Positions 40,902-49,217 of a stretch of 64,000 bases of DNA are shown one piece after another. Both the position numbers and the translations under genes were made by a program. The notes under the pieces were generated by a model, which saw only the letters and a program-made list of their open reading frames with translations, did no database searches and was not told the origin of the DNA. How positions within the stretch are numbered: position 1 is the stretch's first letter; the number at the start of each line of letters is the position of its first letter. The DNA is from Pyrinomonadaceae bacterium (GTDB lineage Bacteria; Acidobacteriota; Blastocatellia; Pyrinomonadales; Pyrinomonadaceae). The stretch is taken from positions 298,343 to 362,342 of the forward strand of contig JAIBCC010000003.1 in the NCBI GenBank assembly GCA_019694395.1, given 5' to 3'.

Positions 40902-41177
40902 AACAATATTTGGGGTTTCATTCATCATATATAACTCTGACGACTTGTCAAATTCATTACTAAAATCTTACCTTATTGCAAATAAAACACTTAAACTCTA
41001 AAAAGTAAATTTTAGGTGTCAACAATTAAAAATCGGTTTCCTTTAAATTTATGGCAAGAATTTGAAGTTCACATTTGGCGTAAGGCAAATGTTAATGGGA
41101 ATAGTTTAGACATTCTTGAAGTTGAATAACTAAAATTCTATTTCCGAATAAATCGTTTTAGTGTTATAAAAACCAAT

Positions 41178-41909
41178 ATGTCAATTCTAATTGCCGAAGA
41201 CAATCTGGCGCAACGGCATTATTTACACGAAATTTTAGCGAAACAATTTGAATTACCGATTATCGAGGCGGAAAACGGGGAACAGGCTTTGGAATTATGC
41301 CGTCAAAATTGTCCGGTTTTGTGCATTTTTGATATTCAAATGCCGCAATTATCGGGCGTTAAAGCCGCCAAAACCATCTGGCGTGAATTGCCCGCCACCA
41401 AAATTATTTTTTGGACGCAGTTTCCGCACGAAATTTATATCAACGAGATTCGCAAAATTGTCAGAACGGTTGAACCGACACCGACTTACGGCTTTATCCA
41501 CAAAAATAATCCCGAAAATCGCCTAATTCGTTTTATTGCAACGGTGCTGGAAGACGGAGCCGATATGATTGATCCGGCGTTTAAGGATTCTTTCAAGCGT
41601 CCGCTGCTAACCGATTTTGAAGCGGAAGCGTTGCGTTATCTTTCGCTTGGACTTTCAAATTGGGCGATCGCCCGCAAATGTAGTCTTTCGCAACGCGGAG
41701 TCGAGAGCCGTCTTGCCACGCTTTACGAAAAACTAAATCTTTATTTTGACGATAGTTACGAAAAATTAGCGTTCAATGTCCGCACGCGAGCTTTTTGCGA
41801 AGCTCTCAAACGCGGCTTGATAAACAGTGACGAACTCGAAAAAGCCGAGCAGGAACTTTCCATCTGGCTCGACAAAGACCGCAAACGATTTTCCGAAAAC
41901 CCAAAATGA
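41178..41909 (+). CDS. LuxR-type response regulator
   Basis: The protein has 243 aa. The receiver domain (about 1-125) has acidic residues in ILIAEDN, the phospho-acceptor Asp in LCIFDIQMPQLSG (about residue 52), Thr replaced by the FWTQF region, and Lys in FIHKNNPEN. The C-terminal HTH (about 150-225: TDFEAEALRYLSLGLSNWAIARKCSLSQRGVESRL) is of the LuxR/FixJ type. Its own histidine kinase gene starts 64 bases downstream. It would bind promoters after phosphorylation and may control the envelope gene cluster that follows. The 249-base gap before it (40929-41177) shows no clear promoter or RNA. Confidence 0.9.
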   Translation: MSILIAEDNLAQRHYLHEILAKQFELPIIEAENGEQALELCRQNCPVLCIFDIQMPQLSGVKAAKTIWRELPATKIIFWTQFPHEIYINEIRKIVRTVEPTPTYGFIHKNNPENRLIRFIATVLEDGADMIDPAFKDSFKRPLLTDFEAEALRYLSLGLSNWAIARKCSLSQRGVESRLATLYEKLNLYFDDSYEKLAFNVRTRAFCEALKRGLINSDELEKAEQELSIWLDKDRKRFSENPK

Positions 41910-41918
41910 AATCTATTT

Positions 41919-42101
41919 TTCCACAGATAGACACAGATAGACACGGATTTTTTGGATAAATATAGATTTTAGAATGATATACCAACGAAAGAACATTAAA
42001 AACCGTAAAAGAACAGCAAATCTTTTTCGCGCAATTTTGCGTTTTTTCGCGGGCAAAATATCTTCAAAATCATCCGTGTTTATCTGTGTTCATCTGTGGA
42101 T
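41919..42101. repeat. REP family C pair flanking the kinase start
   Basis: TCCACAGATAGACACAGATA (41920-41939, continuing GACACGGAT) and its inverted counterpart ATCCGTGTTTATCTGTGTTC (42072-42091, continuing ATCTGTGGA) lie 120 bases apart. The left arm is between the response regulator and kinase genes; the right arm lies inside the kinase coding region. Confidence 0.75.
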
Positions 42102-44769
42102 AATTCTTTTCTTTTCACCTATTTACTCACAAAATCTGCATCAATGGGGCAACATCGGAATTTTTCACGGTTTGCCGTCCGATCAAGTTCACGCCATCGC
42201 ACAAACGCCTGACGGAATTTTCTGGTTTGGAACGGAAAACGGCTTAGCCAAATTTGACGGGCGGCGTGTGCAAACTATTCCTTTGGAACAAGTTACACAG
42301 ATTTTTTCTTTGGCAACGGCTAAAGATGGAACGCTTTTTGTTGGCACGAATAACGGCGCATTTCGTTCGCAGAATGATAAATTTTTGCCGATTTCCGAAA
42401 CGCAGGGAAAACAAATTAACGCGATTGATTCGGATGAAAAAACGTTCTTCGGCACACAAAGCGGTGAACTTTTGGAATTCCAAAACGATTCCGCCAAACA
42501 AATCGGCAAAACGGATATTCCGATAAACAGCATTGTTGCAAAGGATGAGCAAATCTATTTTGGAACGGAAGGACGCGGACTTTTTGAGTTCAAAAACGGC
42601 GAGACAAAAGAGATAAAACTTTCGTCAAGACCTTATTTTATCAACGATTTAGCTTTTTCAAAAGACGGCTCGGTTTGGGTTGCCAGCAGTCACGTCAAAT
42701 TAACGGACAGCGGCTTGTTCGGCTATTTTCCGAACGTAAATTTTGCCAAATTCGGCGAAAATCTCGGTGTAATAAATTCACTCAAATTTGCGGCTGAAAA
42801 TCTTTGGATCGGGACAAAAGAAAGCGGCGTTTATCTTTTTCGCGGCGGCAACGAAGTTTCGCATTTTACTTTTGAAAATACATCGGGCGGCTTGCGCTCC
42901 AACCAGATTTTCGATGTTTTCGTTGACCGCGAAGGCGTGATTTGGTTCGGAACGGACAAAGGCGTTTGCCGTTTCGATGGCGCAAGTCCTTTTAATCATT
43001 TGTTTTCCGAGAATTCGGGTGAAAATTTCGTTCGCACTTTGTATCAGGCAAAAGACGGAAAAGTTTACGCCGGAACGAATAAAGGGCTGTATGTTTTTGA
43101 CGGAACAAACTGGTCGGCAAGCGAAGGTTTTGCCAATAAATCTGTCTATTCGATTGGCGAAACTGCTGAAAATCAATTAGTTATCGGCACGCCGACTGAT
43201 AACATCCGCTCGGTTCAGGTTCTTAACGGCAAAACCTACACCGCAATTTTCGGCAAAGGTCTGTTTGAAAATGATAAATTGATCTTCACACACGATTCAT
43301 TGATTTCGATGTTTGCCGAAGGTGGAAAAATTTATCTCGGAACGGTCAGAGACGGGGTTTTGGAACTTTTCGGCGGTCAAGTTAAACCGTTGAATATTTT
43401 GCAAAATAACGCGATTCGGGAAATCAAAGGCTCAGCGGAAAAAGGTTTGTGGTTTGCAACGGAGAAAGGTTTATTTCTATGGCAAAATAATGAAATTAAA
43501 GCGGTTATCGAAAATTTGGAATTTCGCAGCATCTTTGTTTGGAATGAAAAAGTTTTTGCCGGTTCGATTAACAAAGGTTTGTTTCAAGCAAAATTTGATA
43601 ATGAGTTCGGCTGGATTTTTTCCAATTTGAATGCGGAACAAGGGCTTTTATCATCGGGAATTTTTTCGATTATACCTTTTGGAAATTCGCTCTTTATCGG
43701 CACCGGCAAAGGTGTTTCAAAATATACGCAAAACTATATTTACCCGGAAATTGTTCCAAATCGAATCGTTAGCGAAAGAGTTCATTCTGCCAAAGAAATT
43801 GCCGAGGGAATAAAACTTGATTATCCGCAAAATACTCTAACGGTGGAAGTTACAGGATTAAGCAGCCGCACTTTTCCCGAAAATTTTCAATATGGATATT
43901 TGCTCAAAAACGGCAAAGGCGAAGTTGTTTTGAAAAAACTGACCAAAGATTCGCAAATCTCTTTTGAAAATCTTGCACCTGACAATTATTCGGCTGAAAT
44001 TTATGCGTTTAATCAGGATTTACTAAAATCCGAACCATTCAAATTCAGTTTTTCGGTTGCCAAAGCTCCTTTTCCGTGGACTTCGACCGCGCTTGGTGTT
44101 TTGCTTCTAATTGCTGTCATTGGTTTAGTTATGGCAGTTATCGAACAACGCCAGATTGTTAAAAAGAACAGAGAAATTGCCGCTGCACGTTTTGACCTTG
44201 CCAACGAAGCCGAGCGCGAACGCCGCCGCATTGCCCGCGATCTCCACGACCAAACTTTAGCGGATCTGCGTCAGTTGATGTTGAAATCCGACAAAATCGA
44301 GGGCGAAACAGGAGAATTTCGGCAGGAAATTGAAGCCGTTTCCGACGAAATCCGCCGCATTTGCGAAGATTTAAGCCCGTCAGTTTTGGAAAATGTCGGT
44401 TTGACCGCTGCCCTTGAATTTTTGTTAAGCCGAACGATTGAAAATTACAACTTTATCTGTTCAGAAGGTTTAGAAGAACGGCTCAATTTTCCTTCAAACG
44501 TCCAAATGCAGATTTACCGCATCGCACAGGAAGTCCTCAACAACATCAAACGCCACGCTCAGGCAAATTTTGTTGAAATGAAAATTACTGATGGAGAGAT
44601 TTTCAAACTAATAATTGAAAATGACGGCAAACCGTTCTCGCCCGACTTTGAAAATCTGCCCAAAGGTCGTGGAATTTCCAACATTAAATCCCGCACCGAC
44701 CTCATCGAAGCCCAAATTTCTTGGGAAAACAGCGAGGACGGAAAAACGATATTTACGCTTCAAAAATAG
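41974..44769 (+). CDS. Reg_prop beta-propeller sensor histidine kinase
   Basis: The protein has 931 aa. A long basic n-region of ~38 residues precedes the signal core SSVFICVHLWIILFFSPIYS. Residues about 55-600 form two 7-bladed-type periplasmic propellers, with repeats such as GIFWFGTENGLAKFDG and GVIWFGTDKGVCRFDG, then a Y_Y_Y domain (NFQYGYLLKNGKG). A membrane segment (about 710-730, STALGVLLLIAVIGLVMAV) leads to a HisKA_3 domain with the phospho-His in RRRIARDLHDQTL. The HATPase domain has EVLNNIKRHAQA (N box) and KGRGISNIKSR (G box). It senses an unknown, possibly polysaccharide-related, signal and phosphorylates the response regulator upstream. The signal core is partly encoded by repeat family C. 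Confidence 0.92.
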   Translation: MIYQRKNIKNRKRTANLFRAILRFFAGKISSKSSVFICVHLWIILFFSPIYSQNLHQWGNIGIFHGLPSDQVHAIAQTPDGIFWFGTENGLAKFDGRRVQTIPLEQVTQIFSLATAKDGTLFVGTNNGAFRSQNDKFLPISETQGKQINAIDSDEKTFFGTQSGELLEFQNDSAKQIGKTDIPINSIVAKDEQIYFGTEGRGLFEFKNGETKEIKLSSRPYFINDLAFSKDGSVWVASSHVKLTDSGLFGYFPNVNFAKFGENLGVINSLKFAAENLWIGTKESGVYLFRGGNEVSHFTFENTSGGLRSNQIFDVFVDREGVIWFGTDKGVCRFDGASPFNHLFSENSGENFVRTLYQAKDGKVYAGTNKGLYVFDGTNWSASEGFANKSVYSIGETAENQLVIGTPTDNIRSVQVLNGKTYTAIFGKGLFENDKLIFTHDSLISMFAEGGKIYLGTVRDGVLELFGGQVKPLNILQNNAIREIKGSAEKGLWFATEKGLFLWQNNEIKAVIENLEFRSIFVWNEKVFAGSINKGLFQAKFDNEFGWIFSNLNAEQGLLSSGIFSIIPFGNSLFIGTGKGVSKYTQNYIYPEIVPNRIVSERVHSAKEIAEGIKLDYPQNTLTVEVTGLSSRTFPENFQYGYLLKNGKGEVVLKKLTKDSQISFENLAPDNYSAEIYAFNQDLLKSEPFKFSFSVAKAPFPWTSTALGVLLLIAVIGLVMAVIEQRQIVKKNREIAAARFDLANEAERERRRIARDLHDQTLADLRQLMLKSDKIEGETGEFRQEIEAVSDEIRRICEDLSPSVLENVGLTAALEFLLSRTIENYNFICSEGLEERLNFPSNVQMQIYRIAQEVLNNIKRHAQANFVEMKITDGEIFKLIIENDGKPFSPDFENLPKGRGISNIKSRTDLIEAQISWENSEDGKTIFTLQK

Positions 44770-44770
44770 T

Positions 44771-44840
44771 TCATCCACGAAGCTACACGAAGGAAACACG
44801 AAGACTATTTTTGATCTTTCTTCGTGAAACTTTGTGGATA
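44771..44840. repeat. REP family D, full copy
   Basis: Left arm ATCCACGAAGCTACACGAAG (44773-44792) and right arm CTTCGTGAAACTTTGTGGAT (44820-44839) are imperfect inverted copies. The unit CACGAA recurs. A half copy lies inside the 49214 gene (49223-49258). The remainder of the 174-base gap before 44944 shows nothing clear. Confidence 0.65.
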
Positions 44841-44943
44841 AAAAACTGTGGCTTTCCACACTCACACGACCGCAATTACACGCCAAACAACTGCTAATCC
44901 GCACATTCTAATTTAACTTAATACTAAAGATAATCAATTCACG

Positions 44944-46821
44944 ATGAGGCGATTATTTTTCAGAAAATCTACGATTCTTGCCATTTTGACGCTTGTTTTA
45001 GGCGTTCTGGGATTCCAGATTTACCGTGTTTACCGGAACGCAGAAAATGAACTCGCCCGAACCAAGTCACGCCTGAAAGAACAAAATATTGTTACGTCTG
45101 AGAAAATTCACCTCAAGCCTCATCCTCACTTAAATCTTTTGCAAATTATTCAAAACACAAGCGATACGCGCGATTTAATTATTTACAAAGACTCGTATTT
45201 TGCCACGACAAGCGGGGGACTTTTGCAGCTTTCGCCAAAAGGAGAATTGATCAAACATTGGGCAGTTTTAGACGGATTACCCGAAAGCGATTTGACCTGT
45301 TTGACGGTTTTTGATGCAAAACTTTTCATCGGCACGCGCACGAAAGGGATTGTAACTTTTGACGGCGAAAATTTAGTGCAATTCAATTTCCCGGAGCAAA
45401 AAACTCAGGAAATCACTGCGTTTTTGAACGATAGTGGCAGGCTTTTAGTCGGAACAAACGGAATGGGATTGCTTGAATTTGACGGCAAAGTCTTTCGGGA
45501 ATTAAAAGCTGAAAATCAAACGATTAAATCAATAACTTTGCTCGCTAAAGAAAACTCTGCGCTGTTTGTTGGAACTTTTAACAATGGCTTATGGATCTAT
45601 GAAAATGATATTTGGAAGCGCTTCACGACTGCCGACGGATTACCTTCAAATCGGGTTGTCGGCGTGGCGAAAAACGCAGAAAACCTTTTAGTTGCAACGG
45701 ATTTTGGGCTGTCGGTTTTAGAAAATAATAAGCTCCGCACTCTCAAAATCCTGCCGATGATTTCGAGTTTGACAAGGCGCGAAAGTCAATTTTACCTTTC
45801 CACCGAAAACGGAAAAATCTTTACTTTCGATAAACAATTAAAAGAAGAAAAGGAGATTGCAAATGTTGATAAAGCAAAGCTTATTGCCTTTGATAGAGAA
45901 CTTTTTTTACTTACTAACAGCGGTATTTTTCATAATTTTAAGCCTTTTTCCAAAATGGATAATGCGGAATTGGCAAATAATTTTGTTTCTGCCCTTGGTT
46001 TTGATAAAAACGGCAATCTTTGGGCTGGCACATTTCGCAATGGAATTGATGTTTTTACGGTTGAGGGAAAAAAAATAAAACATATCGAAGACAATAATAT
46101 TCGTGAAATCAATTATTTGCAGTCACAAAATGATTCGATTATGGCGGCAACTTCAAAAGGATTGTGGCGATTTAAAGCTGATTTTTCGGCGGAAAATGTT
46201 GCACAAAATTCGATCAGCCACTTTACAAACGAAGTTGCCGCCACCAACAAAGGCTTAAAAATCGGTGAAAAACTTTTTACCAACGTCAACGGATTGCCGA
46301 GCAACAGCACTTACACAACTCTGCAAACAGGCAAAAAAATCTATGTCGGAACACTTGGCGGGTTGGCAGAAATTCAACAAAACAAGGTAGTTAAAACGTG
46401 GACGGATGCAAATTCCAAACTGACAAATAATTGGGTAACAGCGACTTGTTTAACGAATGAACGCCTTTTTATCGGAACTTACGGCGGCGGAGTTTTGGAA
46501 CTTTTGCCGTCAGGTGATTTTCAAGATTTTTCTGCCGAAATCGGAAAATTTGTCGTCAATCCCAACGCGATTTTCAGCGATGGTGAAAGGCTTTATATCG
46601 GCACTTTGGAAGGTGTTATAGTTCTGAACTTCCAAACAAATAAATGGTCGAAAATAAAAGATATTTTGCCCGCCGAAGGCGTTTTTGCAATTAACTCTGA
46701 CGGTAGAAACCTTTATTTTGCAACAACTAACGGAATTGCCAAAGTTGATAAAAATTATTTTGAAGCCGGGAACGCAAGCGACTCGCTTGCCCAAACGCGA
46801 GAGCGTTTGAAAGTTGATTGA
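44944..46821 (+). CDS. Membrane-anchored Reg_prop propeller protein
   Basis: The protein has 625 aa. Residues about 9-27 (STILAILTLVLGVLGFQIY) form an uncleaved membrane anchor, then a short coil, then Reg_prop-like blades throughout: CLTVFDAKLFIGTRTKGIVTFDG, ALFVGTFNNGLWIYENDIWKRF, FIGTYGGGVLELL. There is no kinase, HTH or enzymatic domain, so it is a stand-alone extracytoplasmic propeller, similar in style to the sensor part of the adjacent kinase. The last 17 residues (GNASDSLAQTRERLKVD) are encoded by repeat family A, copy 2, not by the propeller fold. It is probably cotranscribed with the VIT/VWA gene 89 bases on. Confidence 0.83.
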   Translation: MRRLFFRKSTILAILTLVLGVLGFQIYRVYRNAENELARTKSRLKEQNIVTSEKIHLKPHPHLNLLQIIQNTSDTRDLIIYKDSYFATTSGGLLQLSPKGELIKHWAVLDGLPESDLTCLTVFDAKLFIGTRTKGIVTFDGENLVQFNFPEQKTQEITAFLNDSGRLLVGTNGMGLLEFDGKVFRELKAENQTIKSITLLAKENSALFVGTFNNGLWIYENDIWKRFTTADGLPSNRVVGVAKNAENLLVATDFGLSVLENNKLRTLKILPMISSLTRRESQFYLSTENGKIFTFDKQLKEEKEIANVDKAKLIAFDRELFLLTNSGIFHNFKPFSKMDNAELANNFVSALGFDKNGNLWAGTFRNGIDVFTVEGKKIKHIEDNNIREINYLQSQNDSIMAATSKGLWRFKADFSAENVAQNSISHFTNEVAATNKGLKIGEKLFTNVNGLPSNSTYTTLQTGKKIYVGTLGGLAEIQQNKVVKTWTDANSKLTNNWVTATCLTNERLFIGTYGGGVLELLPSGDFQDFSAEIGKFVVNPNAIFSDGERLYIGTLEGVIVLNFQTNKWSKIKDILPAEGVFAINSDGRNLYFATTNGIAKVDKNYFEAGNASDSLAQTRERLKVD

Positions 46822-46897
46822 TTAAATTCAAGTTAGATTTTACTCAAACAGGTTGTTCGCGCTTTGCGCTCATTGCAAGCGAGGTCGCTTGCGTTCC
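46769..46897. repeat. REP family A, copy 2, overlapping a gene end
   Basis: Ends GGAACGCAAGCGACTCGCTT (from 46769) and the inverted GCAAGCGAGGTCGCTTGCGTTCC (46875-46897) flank a middle nearly identical to copy 3. The first 53 bases are coding (C-terminus of the propeller protein). The right end stops 13 bases before the VIT/VWA ATG. Confidence 0.88.
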
Positions 46898-46910
46898 AGT
46901 CGGAGAAAAT

Positions 46911-49217
46911 ATGAAAAAGAAAATTTTAACCTTTGCCTTTTGCCTTTTTACTTTTGCCTTTGCCAACGCGCAATCCGGCGTGTTGATTCCGTCCTCAACC
47001 AATAAACCTGATGAAAAAATTCTTGCTTTGCAGCGAATGGACGTGGATATTTTGATTGATAACCAACACGCTAATGTCAAAATTTTGCAGATTTTCGATA
47101 ACAAAACCGCGCAGACTTTGGAGGGAAAATATCTTTTTGCTTTGCCGCAAACTTCCTCAATTTTCGATTTCGCAACGTGGGAAAATGATTTGCGGATTCC
47201 GGGCGTGATGATGGAAAAACGGCGGGCGAATGCGATTTATGCCCAACTGACCGCGCCAAAAAATATTGATCCCGCGATTTTGCAACAGGACGAAGACACT
47301 TCCGCTTTTTCGGCTAAAGTTTTTCCGATAACTCCTTACGGAACAAAGCGTTTGGAACTTGAATACACCGAAGACTTGCCGATTGAAAATCTTGTTTCAC
47401 GCTTTAATTTTCCGCTAAAAGCCTCATTTGGCGAGATTCAACGTGTTGGCGAATTGAACATCCATTTGCGAATTATCAGCGATTTTACAATTTTACCGAT
47501 TGAAACAAAAGGCTATGATTTGCAGGTTTTGCGGAACGAGCCGAATGAATACGAAGCCGTTTTCAAAGCCGCAAATGTTGAATTAAAAGAAGATTTGTCG
47601 TTTGCTTACAAAATAAATTCGGCGGAAAATTCGCTTTCGTTTATTTCGTATCGTGCGCCCGAAACGATTTCGGCGTATGATTTGCGCGATCCGAAATTGG
47701 CAAAACCGAATCCTGACGGTTATTTTGAAACCCGCGCGATTTTTAATCAGGAAAACCTGCAAACCACTCAGCCTAAACGAGTTATTGTATTACTCGATAC
47801 TTCGCTTTCGATGTATGGCGACAAATTAATTCGCGCAGTCGAAGCAGTAGATTTTTTTCTGCACAATTTGAATGAATCGGACGAATTTAACTTGATTTTG
47901 TTCAATGACGAAACACTTTTATTTAGCGAAAAGCCCGTTTCTGCGACAAACGAAAATGTTGAAAACGCTCTGCAATTTGTTAAAAACGAAGGACTTGAAG
48001 GCGGCACGAATCTCAAAAAAGCTCTGCAAACCGCTATCAGCCAAGCCAAACTTTTTTCCAACGGTGAACCGAATATCGTTTTGATTTCGGATGCAAATCC
48101 GACTTTGGGAACGACCAAAACAAAGGAAATTTCCAAACTTTTTGACAATGAAAATGCCAGACTTTTTGCTTTTGCGCTGGGAACTGACGCTAACGAATTA
48201 TTGCTAAAAGATTTATGCGAAAAGACGAAAGGTGAATTTGTGCAGACGAGGGAAACGGACGATGTTTCAATTCAACTCAACCTTTTTTTTCAAAAAGTCG
48301 GTGCGCCGAGCATCGGAAATTTGCGTTTTAGCTCAAATGATTCAGCCAATTTTTACAATATTTATGCCACCGACACGCAGAGTTTTGCGGGTTCAAGTTT
48401 TGGTTTTGTCGGGCGTTATAAACAGTCTAAGCAAAGCAATATCAGTATTTTAGGAGATTTTGGGGCGGAAAAATTGCAGCTTTCAAAAGATGTCCGGTTG
48501 CCCGAATTTGATGATACACATTCCTACTTGCCTCGCGTTTGGGCGCGGGCGCGGGTGGACGCGCTTTTGCAAGCGATGAACCGCGACGGCGAGCGCGAAG
48601 ATTATATTTCCGAGATAATTTGGCTTTCAGAAAAATACAAATTCGTTACGCCTTACACCGCCTTTATTGCTGTGCCGCGTGCTTTGCTGCGTCCGCGTTT
48701 GATTCAGCCGGGCGATCCTGTCATTCGTCTGAAAACCGATTCATCAATTACGCAAGTCTTTACTGTTCTGCCGTTTGGCGAAACTTTGCCAATGAAATTT
48801 TTAGCTGACGAAGGCGTTTGGGAAGTCCGTTTTCTCGCGCCCGTAACAATGGCTGACGGCACATATTTTTGCCGGATCTTGATGACGGACAAAGACGGAA
48901 ACGGTTATCAGGAAGAAAAAAGTTTTGTGGTGGACGCGCACGCACCAAAGCCGAAAATTACGCTTGATAAAACGACTTTTCACACGGGCGAGGAAATTTT
49001 GCTCAAAGTTTCGTCCGACAAAGACACTTCCAAACTGATTGCCAAATTTTACGGGGCAAAACCGACGCAGCTTTTTTGGTCGAGCCAAGACAAGGCAAAT
49101 GTCGGCAAATTTAAGATTCCAAACAATTTAGCAGCAGGAAAATACGTTTTGACCGTCACGGCGGAAGATTTTGCACACAACCTTTCAACAACTGAAATCG
49201 AGGTGGAAATTTTATGA
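46911..49217 (+). CDS. Secreted VIT and VWA domain protein
   Basis: The protein has 768 aa from the ATG at 46911, which opens the signal peptide KILTFAFCLFTFAFANA. In-frame codons back to 46818 are repeat A sequence and should be left out. Residues about 40-165 form a VIT domain (MDVDILIDNQHANVKILQIFDN...LEGKYLFALP, RRANAIYAQL). The VWA domain (about 275-445) has a complete MIDAS motif in VIVLLDTSLSMYGDKL, plus EGGTNLKKAL and VLISDANPTLG. A C-terminal Ig-like part follows (KITLDKTTFHTGEEILLKV). VIT/VWA proteins bind metal-dependent protein partners at the envelope. The stop overlaps the TPR gene start as ATGA, so the two products are likely made together. Confidence 0.9.
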   Translation: MKKKILTFAFCLFTFAFANAQSGVLIPSSTNKPDEKILALQRMDVDILIDNQHANVKILQIFDNKTAQTLEGKYLFALPQTSSIFDFATWENDLRIPGVMMEKRRANAIYAQLTAPKNIDPAILQQDEDTSAFSAKVFPITPYGTKRLELEYTEDLPIENLVSRFNFPLKASFGEIQRVGELNIHLRIISDFTILPIETKGYDLQVLRNEPNEYEAVFKAANVELKEDLSFAYKINSAENSLSFISYRAPETISAYDLRDPKLAKPNPDGYFETRAIFNQENLQTTQPKRVIVLLDTSLSMYGDKLIRAVEAVDFFLHNLNESDEFNLILFNDETLLFSEKPVSATNENVENALQFVKNEGLEGGTNLKKALQTAISQAKLFSNGEPNIVLISDANPTLGTTKTKEISKLFDNENARLFAFALGTDANELLLKDLCEKTKGEFVQTRETDDVSIQLNLFFQKVGAPSIGNLRFSSNDSANFYNIYATDTQSFAGSSFGFVGRYKQSKQSNISILGDFGAEKLQLSKDVRLPEFDDTHSYLPRVWARARVDALLQAMNRDGEREDYISEIIWLSEKYKFVTPYTAFIAVPRALLRPRLIQPGDPVIRLKTDSSITQVFTVLPFGETLPMKFLADEGVWEVRFLAPVTMADGTYFCRILMTDKDGNGYQEEKSFVVDAHAPKPKITLDKTTFHTGEEILLKVSSDKDTSKLIAKFYGAKPTQLFWSSQDKANVGKFKIPNNLAAGKYVLTVTAEDFAHNLSTTEIEVEIL

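Noticed and set aside
41041..41100. Possible sigma-54 promoter before the response regulator
   Set aside because: TTTGGCGTAAGGCAAATG lacks the GC at the required 12-base register.
41756..41944. Antisense frame with signal-like start near the response regulator
   Set aside because: It is produced by reading repeat C on the opposite strand; no ribosome site.
42189..42533. Open antisense frames inside the propeller kinase
   Set aside because: Codon bias of the sense gene leaves the opposite strand open; no family features.
46818..46910. 31-residue N-terminal extension of the VIT/VWA protein
   Set aside because: It is encoded by repeat A; the ATG at 46911 starts a clear signal peptide.
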